DNA from: Streptomyces sp. YS415
GTDB lineage: Bacteria > Actinomycetota > Actinomycetes > Streptomycetales > Streptomycetaceae
DNA length: 60,908 nucleotides
Assembly (NCBI RefSeq): GCF_023544665.1
Contig: NZ_JAMJFL010000038.1
Span: forward strand, 1 to 60,908
Reading direction: 5' to 3'
A program made the position numbers and the translations under genes. Below the pieces are notes generated by a model. It saw only the letters and a program-made list of their open reading frames with translations. It did not search any database and was not told the DNA's origin. This document shows, in pieces, positions 42,314-48,949 of the stretch; the stretch's first letter is position 1; each line of letters opens with the position of its first letter.

Positions 42314-42559
42314 ATGAGCGAGCACACCGAACACAAGGCGGGGCAGCCGGCACCGGCCCGGGAGCCGATGAGCCCTGATGGTGCGCAGGCTGTGCGCGCG
42401 TATGCCGCCCGCAAGCGTGAGCAGGCCGACCAGGTTGCGGCTGTCCTGGAAGACCTCGCCGAAAACGGCCTGCCGACTGTCGAGGACTGCAGGCCCTGGG
42501 AAGACCTGCGCGAGGCCAAGCTCGCCCAGATGCACGCCCAGCGGGGCCACGTCGCCTAA
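42314..42559 (+). CDS. Probable antitoxin of a type II-like pair (81 aa)
   Basis: ATG 42314 with GCAGGAG upstream. Hydrophilic, probably partly disordered N-terminus, then a helix-rich middle (AQAVRAYAARKREQADQVAA, VLEDLAENGLPTVED) and a basic end. The stop TAA overlaps the ATG of the toxin-like gene (TAATG at 42557-42561). Gene order, size and overlap are those of a toxin-antitoxin operon; the family is not recognised. Confidence 0.65.
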   Translation: MSEHTEHKAGQPAPAREPMSPDGAQAVRAYAARKREQADQVAAVLEDLAENGLPTVEDCRPWEDLREAKLAQMHAQRGHVA

Positions 42560-42822
42560 TGGCCCAACACTCGCGCGGCCGCGCCCGCATCTTCTTCTCT
42601 GACGCCGCTGCCAAACAGATCGAAGCCATCACCAACGAAGCCGAGATCCATGCCCTGGACCGCGCCCTGACCGCGCTGTCCGTCGCCCCCGACCTCGGCA
42701 GCCCTATCCCCCGCTCCCAGCCCGAACTGCGCGAGTACGCCGACGACGTCGACGACGTCCGCGTCATCTACTTCCTGACCGCACTCCGCACCGTGGTCAT
42801 CGTCGCGTACGTGGAAGCCTGA
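42559..42822 (+). CDS. RelE/ParE-superfamily-like toxin (87 aa)
   Basis: RIFFSDAAAKQIEAITNEAE, IHALDRALTALSVAPDLGSP, REYADDVDDVRVIYFLTALR, TVVIVAYVEA matches the RelE/ParE fold: strand, helix pair, then the R-V-I-Y-x-x-x...V-V-I-V-x-Y-V hairpin. The basic catalytic residues of RelE mRNA interferases are not obvious, so a ParE-like gyrase inhibitor or inactive variant is possible. On a plasmid this pair would serve post-segregational killing. Confidence 0.7.
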   Translation: MAQHSRGRARIFFSDAAAKQIEAITNEAEIHALDRALTALSVAPDLGSPIPRSQPELREYADDVDDVRVIYFLTALRTVVIVAYVEA

Positions 42823-42859
42823 CCACCCCACAGGCGAGAGCCCGCCCCACGGGCCGCGG

Positions 42860-43255
42860 TCAGGCCCCTTCCTGTGTAGAAGCGGTGTCCGCTCCCAGCT
42901 CAAGCACGCCCTCGAACGTGAGGACGGCCAGGGCCAGGAGGCGGCATAACCGAGGCCGACACGCCACCCGACTTGCTCGAAGCGGGTGCGTGTGGAGTCG
43001 CGGTTGACCCGGGTGTTGCGGGCGCCGCGCTCAACGATCCGCTTCTTGACCCGAGGCGGGACGGTGAAGTCCTTGGTCGTGAAAGGTGGTTCCTCGTCGA
43101 CGCGCGGCGGCAGTTCCCCCTCGGTGAGGACCGTGTGCCGGGTGATTCGGTAGGGGACCGGGGCGTTGGCCGGGGGCGGGGGCAGGAGCCGTTCGTCGTC
43201 GACGTTCTCGGCGTCAAAGACGGTGTCGTACAGCTGGTCGCTTCGGTCGCTGTCG
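42860..43255 (-). pseudogene. Orphan coding block after the HEPN-zinc-ribbon gene
   Basis: Starting in the +1 frame at the stop of the 43256 gene, the minus strand reads DSDRSDQLYDTVFDAENVDD, ERLLPPPPANAPVPYRITRH, EEPPFTTKDFTVPPRVKKRI and RNTRVNRDSTRTRFEQVGW. Around 42935 coding shifts to another frame giving LLALAVLTFEGVLELGAD to a TGA at 42860. There is no start codon. It is either a decayed gene or a frameshifted extension of the upstream protein. Confidence 0.5.
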
Positions 43256-44266
43256 TCAGGGCTGCTCCGGCTGCGCGCTCTGTACGGGGCGTTGAAAGAG
43301 GTGAGAGTCCACAGTCGAACACTCAAGGCACATGCCAGCGTCGTCTGGCCTCGGGGCGTAGTGGCACCCACAGCTCTCGCACAGCAGCAGGGCGGCGTAG
43401 CCGCGGCCGCAGGCGAAGCATAGCGAGTGCCGGTGCCCCGGGGCCGAGGCCAGGGAGGCAAGGCCGACCAAGACCGCTTCTTCGCAGCATTCCGGGCAGT
43501 CAACGACTTCGATGCCATCTACCTGCACAAGACCAGCGTCCACGGCTGCGAGGGTGGCGGAGGACCAGCCATGGTGGCAGAAGCGACACGACAGCGGTCC
43601 GATGCCGGTGCCGAGAACCACGGCCCACTGAGCGCACAGCGGGCACTGGACCGTGACGTCGCGCACCTTCTCCAAATCGGCGCGGAGCTCGTCGTGCCGC
43701 TGCTTGAGAAAAGCCTGGATGTCGCTGAGCCGTGCGCGGACGTACGCCAGCTCCTCCTCGACCTTGGACTCCTCCTCCACAGGCAGTTCGGCGTGGATGA
43801 AGTCCATCAGGAAGCTAAGAACTTCCGCGGCGCGGGCCTCCACGGCACGGGCCGGGGTGGTGAGACCGAAGTGCTGAAGTGCGTTGCGGGACTTGACCAG
43901 CGCATTGAGGGCCTTCTCGCCCTTCTGATCCACGGGAACCCCGGCTACGTTCCGCAGCCGTGCGATGGCGGCCTGAGTGCTGCAGCTTTCGAAGTCGCCG
44001 TCCTCGAATTTCTTGCGGGTGGCGGTGCCGGGCTCCTTGAAGATCTGACTCCAGTGCTCCTGCAGCAAGCGGGCCTTGAGCAGGACTTCGGCCGCGGCCT
44101 GGAGATGAAGTACGGCGTACTTGAGGTCCCGCGGGGCCGGCGGGTCGGCGGCGGTGAGGTGGTCGACGACGCTGCGCAGATAGTCGACGCCGTTCTCCAC
44201 CGGAGGGAAGTCGACATGCCCCCTGTCGTCGGCCGCTGCCTCTTCATTAGATCCACTAACAGCCAA
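43256..44266 (-). CDS. HEPN-like protein with C-terminal zinc ribbons (336 aa)
   Basis: The N-terminal helical domain (LKYAVLHLQAAAEVLLKARL, GEKALNALVKSRNALQHFGL) contains R127-N-x3-H132, the Rx4-6H motif of HEPN ribonuclease-type domains. A coiled coil (160-200) leads to a chain of zinc knuckles: C208/C211/C227/C230, C257/C260/C283/C286 and C296/C299/C313/C316. An RNA-cleaving or RNA-binding role in biological confl ict is a reasonable inference from HEPN plus zinc ribbons. TTG 44266 is the only early start (AAGGA upstream). Neighbour of a second HEPN-type gene. Confidence 0.7.
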   Translation of the reverse strand: MAVSGSNEEAAADDRGHVDFPPVENGVDYLRSVVDHLTAADPPAPRDLKYAVLHLQAAAEVLLKARLLQEHWSQIFKEPGTATRKKFEDGDFESCSTQAAIARLRNVAGVPVDQKGEKALNALVKSRNALQHFGLTTPARAVEARAAEVLSFLMDFIHAELPVEEESKVEEELAYVRARLSDIQAFLKQRHDELRADLEKVRDVTVQCPLCAQWAVVLGTGIGPLSCRFCHHGWSSATLAAVDAGLVQVDGIEVVDCPECCEEAVLVGLASLASAPGHRHSLCFACGRGYAALLLCESCGCHYAPRPDDAGMCLECSTVDSHLFQRPVQSAQPEQP

Positions 44267-44318
44267 GACCTACATCCTTGCTGGCGCCGGGTTTTCTGAA
44301 GCTCCGAAGATTTCTTGC

Positions 44319-44336
44319 ATGGCGGCCGGCCGCCAT
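44319..44336. repeat. 18-bp perfect palindrome
   Basis: ATGGCGGCC followed by GGCCGCCAT, between two minus-strand genes. It could act as an operator or weak terminator. Confidence 0.5.
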
Positions 44337-44405
44337 CAGGCCTCGGTCGCCGGGCGCTCCCGTTCTATCCTGAACCGGCGCTGCCCCGGCCTATTGCGCG
44401 GGTGT

Positions 44406-45128
44406 CTAAGTGGCGCGCTCCACAGCGCACTGCTCGATCCAGCGGGCCAGGACGCTCAAGGTCGCCAGGTGCTCCAGCGCCTCCTGTTCGGTCCAGGTCA
44501 CCGCATCCTCGTGAGCGGCAACGTTCCGCAGGGCGAGGAAGGCGCCGGCCGCGAGGTACTTGGCGCCGTCCTGGCGGGCCCGCCACGTAGGTGTGTCGCG
44601 GTCACCGTCGAAGCGCAGGCGCGGTTTCCCCGCGACGGGGTCCTTCATGTCGAAGGCCTGCATGCACAAGTCCGTCTCGCCGATGTCGTGGCGCCCCAGC
44701 TTCTGCTGGAGTCGGCGGTTGACGGTGCGGGCAGCAGCCAGGACGGCGTCCTGCCGTGCCTCTGCGCCCCACAGTGGGGCGGCCGGCTCCCACACCCAGG
44801 GGTGGAACTGGTCGGCGGGCAGAGTGGGTGCATCCGGTACGAGCCGGGCGGCCCATTCGTCCATGTCGGCCAGAATGCCCAGGCCCCGATGAACCTCGTT
44901 GCGGGCCATGTCTTCGCCTGCCATCTGATCTAGATTGATCCGCTCAGCAAGCTGCGGGTCCAGGAGCCGCAGGATCCGCTTGACCGTGGGCTCAGCCCGG
45001 TGCAGCTGCTCATACAACGCCGCATCGCCTATGTAGTCGCCGGGCGGCGTACTTCGTACATAGCGCATGGCCAAGTCGTCGAACTCCTCAAGCCGCTGTC
45101 GCATCCAGTCTCGATCCACGGGCCGCAT
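44406..45128 (-). CDS. TIGR02391 (Ymh-like, HEPN-type) protein (240 aa)
   Basis: ATG 45128 chosen as the first clear start of the coding-like region. The C-terminal half EARQDAVLAAARTVNRRLQQ, DLCMQAFDMKDPVAGKPRLR, YLAAGAFLALRNVAAHEDAV, EALEHLATLSVLARWIEQC follows the TIGR02391/Ymh pattern, with R211-N-x3-H216 as the HEPN-like motif. Members occur in phage-defence and abortive-infection settings. The N-terminal half is helical. Ends 140 bp before the second HEPN-like gene on the same strand; the pair may be co-transcribed. Confidence 0.8.
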   Translation of the reverse strand: MRPVDRDWMRQRLEEFDDLAMRYVRSTPPGDYIGDAALYEQLHRAEPTVKRILRLLDPQLAERINLDQMAGEDMARNEVHRGLGILADMDEWAARLVPDAPTLPADQFHPWVWEPAAPLWGAEARQDAVLAAARTVNRRLQQKLGRHDIGETDLCMQAFDMKDPVAGKPRLRFDGDRDTPTWRARQDGAKYLAAGAFLALRNVAAHEDAVTWTEQEALEHLATLSVLARWIEQCAVERAT

Positions 45129-45378
45129 CCTAGGCGCGGAGGCCGACAATCCCTGCCCACAGGCTCGGCAAAGCCGAGGAGCTCCAAGGGCCCGAAGCCA
45201 GACGTGTGACTGAGCGCCTCGGTTGGCGAGTTGAGCCCGCCGGTCCAGCTGTGTGCTGCTCCCGGCGCTGGTCCCACGGTGTGTGCGTCGCCGCTCGTGT
45301 TGGGTCCGTGCGATCAGGCTGTGCTCGTGCGCCGTCGGGTCAAACCGATAGCCCTCGTTCCCGTGTCCGGAGGATGAT

Positions 45379-46263
45379 GTGCGCATGCAGTCGGGCAACG
45401 AACTTCCCAACGACCGCCGGGCCGAATATTTCGGCCAGTGCGCGGTGATGATGCTCAACGCGCTCCGGCAGGAGAATGACGCCGACCCATTTTCCGAGGT
45501 CACCAGCGTCGACCTGTCCGCAGAAACCGAGCCCGGGCATGAAGGAATCTACGACCAGGCCCTGTCCAACGCCCTGGCCGCGATCGTCGCAGCGGAGTGG
45601 CCAGGGGAGGAAGCGAATGACAAGGGCCGTGTGCACTTTGCGAGGACCCTGCTGAAGGTGATCGCCGAGAAGATTCCGTCCGACCCGACGACGGGCCTAT
45701 GCGTTATACCCGACCGCGACGCCGACGTCCGCTCCCGGTGGGACATGGAAAGCCGTATGCCCGAAGGTTTCTGGGACACCCGGATCAACGTTGACCTCCT
45801 GACCGATGCGCTCGATGTCAGCGGTCAGGCCCGCCATGGAAGCGGAACGGGACGCCTGCAGCGCCGTCACGTCCAAGCCCTGCTTGCCCTCGACCACCAC
45901 CCCACCCTGAGAACGCTCCTCGAGGCCCAGTCTGACCGCGACGACGAACGCGCCCAGGACGAGGACGCGCGGTCGGTCGATCAGGCGCGCGCGCTGCTAG
46001 AACTCATTGGTGATGAAGAGGCCCAGCGCCGTGCAGAGTCGGCCGAGAACCCCAACGAGTACCACCCCAAGCACAACCCTGACGGTCACGACTTCGAGGA
46101 GTGCCCGGTGTGTGGGTACGAGACCTTCTGTGTCCAGGGCTTCGACATGTGGGGGCGGGTCGGCTTCGGGCAGTGCATCGTCTGCTCGTACAGGCGCAGT
46201 CCCCGGGTCGCTGACCAGGCAGGCTTCGGCGAGCACGTCGCATGGCAGATGGGAAGAGACTGA
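45379..46263 (+). CDS. Hypothetical protein with C-terminal zinc ribbon (294 aa)
   Basis: GTG 45379 has CGGAGG 6 nt upstream. A helical N-terminal part (ECFGQCAVMMLNAL-like, IYDQALSNALAAIVAAEWPG) and an acidic linker (DDERAQDEDARSVDQARALL) precede a zinc ribbon ECPVCGYETFC...GQCIVCSYRRS near residues 240-280. A ribbon next to two HEPN-type genes, divergent from them, suggests a shared conflict-related locus, but the product itself is unrecognised. Confidence 0.7.
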   Translation: MRMQSGNELPNDRRAEYFGQCAVMMLNALRQENDADPFSEVTSVDLSAETEPGHEGIYDQALSNALAAIVAAEWPGEEANDKGRVHFARTLLKVIAEKIPSDPTTGLCVIPDRDADVRSRWDMESRMPEGFWDTRINVDLLTDALDVSGQARHGSGTGRLQRRHVQALLALDHHPTLRTLLEAQSDRDDERAQDEDARSVDQARALLELIGDEEAQRRAESAENPNEYHPKHNPDGHDFEECPVCGYETFCVQGFDMWGRVGFGQCIVCSYRRSPRVADQAGFGEHVAWQMGRD

Positions 46264-46315
46264 AAACCGAACACTCAACTCGTCAAGTGTCGCGCTCACT
46301 CCCCAAGTGAAGCCG

Positions 46316-46516
46316 TCAGTCACAAGACGGCAGTTCGCCCCTTGCTGCTTGGAAAAGCTGCCGCTCAAACTCGAGGTGCTCGGTGTCCGTGAACCGGACC
46401 TCTTTCAGGCTTCCGGCGCGGCGGCCGCCGTCCTGGAGGTAAACCTCCTTGAGCGCTTCGGCCGCGACCTCCTGCAGGCGGGAGTCGCTGGCTCCCCCGT
46501 CCGCGAGGATCTGCAG
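46316..46516 (-). pseudogene. 3' remnant of a third tpg
   Basis: The minus strand encodes GASDSRLQEVAAEALKEVYL, QDGGRRAGSLKEVRFTDTEH, LEFE, matching the C-terminal end of Tpg proteins (EGFKEIYFQDGGARAMGLSD in the intact copy) but from a different lineage, closer to the consensus Tpg ending FTDIEHLEF as I recall it. The N-terminal two thirds are missing. Confidence 0.6.
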
Positions 46517-46653
46517 GATGCGGCGATCGCCGGCCTGCTTGTTGGTCACCCGGGACCCTTGCTCGTTCATCCTCAGCGGGCTCGATCCGAGGACGGCCGC
46601 TTCGCGTTGCGGCATGGCGCCTAGGTGCTCGAACGGCAGGCAGACCAGCGGCT

Positions 46654-46683
46654 ACTGGCCTGTGTGCCACTGGCCTGTGTGCC
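46654..46683 (+). repeat. Tandem 15-bp repeat
   Basis: ACTGGCCTGTGTGCC occurs twice back to back, with no mismatch, in the non-coding stretch upstream of the replication region. Confidence 0.7.
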
Positions 46684-46863
46684 GCACGTCCGTGCTCAAC
46701 GGCCCGTCTTTCGTCACCAGTCCTCTTGATCCGCTTACGTGAGAACCCACTCCGTGGTTTCGCTCGCTTCGCGTGCGGCGCCGTGGAGTCCCGCATGCGG
46801 TGGACAGCACCAGCGGTGCCGAGTCTCGGGTGGATACGACCGTGACGACTTCGAAGGAAAGGC

Positions 46864-46971
46864 GTGGCTGGTCACATCGGTGGTACAGGCACCTCCGCTT
46901 GCAAGTGGGCAGCCTGCCTGCTGACCGGGGTGCTGTTCTGTGGTGCGGCGACGTTGGGGCTGAGTGAGTGA
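46864..46971 (+). CDS. Possible small membrane peptide upstream of the rep region (35 aa)
   Basis: AAGGAAAGGC precedes GTG 46864. The product has one hydrophobic stretch (CKWAACLLTGVLFCGAATLG). Similar one-helix peptides precede replication genes on other Streptomyces plasmids as I recall, but the call is tentative. Confidence 0.4.
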   Translation: MAGHIGGTGTSACKWAACLLTGVLFCGAATLGLSE

Positions 46972-47187
46972 ACACCACGGAGGGTGGGAGCACCAGTTGG
47001 TCGCTCAACAGCTGGTCGGAACAGCCGGTGAACGGTCGACTCGCGGTTGCACACAGCATCCCTCTTTTTTAAGAGGAGCGCGCGGAGCCAGCCCTCTGAG
47101 CTGGTGTTTTGCTGGTCCGGTAGTGCCCTGGAGAGCACATTTGGTGTGGGGAAATGTCACCCTGGCGGGCACATCAGACTCTGAAAC

Positions 47188-47462
47188 TCAAGCAGTACTT
47201 GATTCTTTCGCGGGTGCATCCCAGTGAGGAACGTTGCAGGTCACAGGCCTGAGGGCCCACCGTGACGATGCGGAGGGAGCGGGGTGCTGACCTCGGAGAT
47301 GTGCCACTACTGCGGCACATGAAATCAAGCAGTGGTTGATTTCTGCCGCAAGCTCGTCCTGAATCTCAAGCTGTACTTGATTTTCAGATCACCCAGCGCC
47401 GACGACGAGTCTTCGAGGTGCCCTCCGGCGCGCCGCTGCAGCAAAAGACAAGCCCTGCTTGA
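47188..47462. repeat. Iteron cluster, probable replication origin
   Basis: Four 15-mers with dyad symmetry TCAAG-N5-CTTGA: TCAAGCAGTACTTGA (47188), TCAAGCAGTGGTTGA (47325, embedded in AAATCAA-N7-TTGATTT), TCAAGCTGTACTTGA (47366) and ACAAGCCCTGCTTGA (47448). Centres are 137, 41 and 82 bp apart. The DNA is AT-richer than its surroundings and lies directly upstream of two winged-helix Rep-like genes. Iterons beside a rep gene are the signature of theta-type origins. Confidence 0.7.
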
Positions 47463-47507
47463 TATTTGAGCTAGTCTCTGGATCGCCTGAGTAACGAAGG
47501 AGGTCCT

Positions 47508-48191
47508 GTGACATCTGATCCACCAGCACGCCGACGGCCCCGAGCTGTCCCTGACGCCGCATCGGACGATGCGGGCTTCGACGACCTCCTCCACGTCCTC
47601 GGAGAGCAGCTCGGCGACGTCACCCAGAACACCGACCCCCGCGGCCGCCGCAAGCTGAAGAACGTCACGTTCGAGTACGAGCCCCACCCAACGGCCGTCC
47701 ACGACATGGCGGGCGATGCCGGCTACAGCCTGGCCTCGAACTGGTTCACCCAGCTCCTGGCCCAGCTTGCTGTGGCCAACTCCATCACCAAGTCCCAGCT
47801 GTGTGTGTTCCTCTACGTGGCCGGCGGCCAGCAGCGCGGCACCGGCATCGCCCAGTACACCCAGCAGGAGATCACCGACGGCCTCAACAAGCTCGCCGAC
47901 AAGAAGGGCGGCAAGCGCATCACCCGCTCCACGGTCAACCGCGCCATCAAGGCATTGGTCGGCTACAAGTGGGTCGAGCAGCTCGGAAATGGCGTGATCC
48001 AGCTGAATGTCCGCCTGTGGTTCCACGGCAACAGCACCGCCCAACACGCTGTCCTTGAGCAGATCGCCGTCCAGCACAAGCGTGACCCCGAGGCCTTCCC
48101 GAACGACATCGGACCCGATGTCCACCAGGAGCAGCTAGACCTCGACTTCACACAGCACCCGGACTATGGAACGGGGAGGCGTACAGGGTGA
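47508..48191 (+). CDS. Replication initiator-like winged-helix protein (227 aa)
   Basis: GTG 47508 with a near-perfect AAGGAGGT ribosome-binding site. After a disordered N-terminus the core reads LASNWFTQLLAQLAVANSIT, KSQLCVFLYVAGGQQRGTGI, QYTQQEITDGLNKLADKKGG, STVNRAIKALVGYKWVEQLG, NGVIQLNVRLWFHG. That is a MarR/RepA-like winged helix with a beta wing. The iterons end 45 bp upstream. It is followed 48 bp later by a second winged-helix gene, as in two-gene replicons of Streptomyces such as SCP2 (RepI/RepII); direct homology to those was not tested. Confidence 0.75.
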   Translation: MTSDPPARRRPRAVPDAASDDAGFDDLLHVLGEQLGDVTQNTDPRGRRKLKNVTFEYEPHPTAVHDMAGDAGYSLASNWFTQLLAQLAVANSITKSQLCVFLYVAGGQQRGTGIAQYTQQEITDGLNKLADKKGGKRITRSTVNRAIKALVGYKWVEQLGNGVIQLNVRLWFHGNSTAQHAVLEQIAVQHKRDPEAFPNDIGPDVHQEQLDLDFTQHPDYGTGRRTG

Positions 48192-48239
48192 CACGCGTCC
48201 ACCAACCGTTCTGCTGGCCCATACGAGGAAGGGAGACCG

Positions 48240-48665
48240 ATGGCTGAGGTCATGTCGCCGGTCGTGTCCGAACGCATCTGGGCCCTGCCCGTCTCCGGGG
48301 CCACCGTCAAATTCCTGCAGTACCTGCTCTACCGCTCAGACTTCGGCGGCCACCTCCCTGTACGGCAAAAGGGCATGGCCACCGAGTACGGCGTCACCCC
48401 GCAGGCCATCAGCAACCTCATGGCCCCGCTGGTCGAGCTGAACATCGTCCTGCGCCCGAAAAACGAGGACGGCAACCGCGGCAAGGGCAACTCCTACCGT
48501 CTCCATCCCCTGGCGGCGAAGTACGCGAGCCATCAGGACATGGAGGCTGCCTTCCGGGCAGCCATCGCCAGCATCAAGGCCGGCGACATGCCCAACCTCA
48601 AGCTGCCCGCCTACCGCGCGGTCCCGCCCGCGGCTGACGGTCGCCCCAACCTGCAGGTCGCCTGA
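48240..48665 (+). CDS. Second winged-helix replication or regulatory protein (141 aa)
   Basis: ATG 48240 with GAAGGGAG upstream. The core VSGATVKFLQYLLYRSDFGG, VRQKGMATEYGVTPQAISNL, MAPLVELNIVLRPKNEDGNR and GNSYRLHPLAAKYASHQDME is a complete winged helix with wing, similar in layout to the 47508 protein. The two are probably co-transcribed and end at the terminator at 48681. As a pair they fit an initiator plus accessory or copy-control factor. Confidence 0.75.
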   Translation: MAEVMSPVVSERIWALPVSGATVKFLQYLLYRSDFGGHLPVRQKGMATEYGVTPQAISNLMAPLVELNIVLRPKNEDGNRGKGNSYRLHPLAAKYASHQDMEAAFRAAIASIKAGDMPNLKLPAYRAVPPAADGRPNLQVA

Positions 48666-48680
48666 CCCAGGCAGACAAAA

Positions 48681-48714
48681 CAGGGGCCCCGCCGAAGTAT
48701 CGGCGGGGCCCCTG
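48681..48714 (+). terminator. Strong terminator after the rep genes
   Basis: Perfect 15-bp arms CAGGGGCCCCGCCGA and complement (48700-48714) with a 4-nt loop AGTA, 16 nt after the stop codon; the RNA would fold very stably. Confidence 0.88.
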
Positions 48715-48949
48715 TGCCTGAGTAAGAGGTCGTACCTGCACTATACCCAGTGACCGCAGCTTCAGCGCGCCGAACGAATCCCGTAGACCGGGAAGGACAA
48801 ACTGAAGTCCCATTGCCGGGCCGTGCCCCGGCTGGTCTGTGCTCGCCGGGATACGGGCCGGGAATGACATGCGGGGCTCGGTGGTGCGACGGATCAGGCC
48901 CGGCGCCTTGCAGTTCCATTGCCAGAATAGGCGGCAGTTCGAAGCGGCG

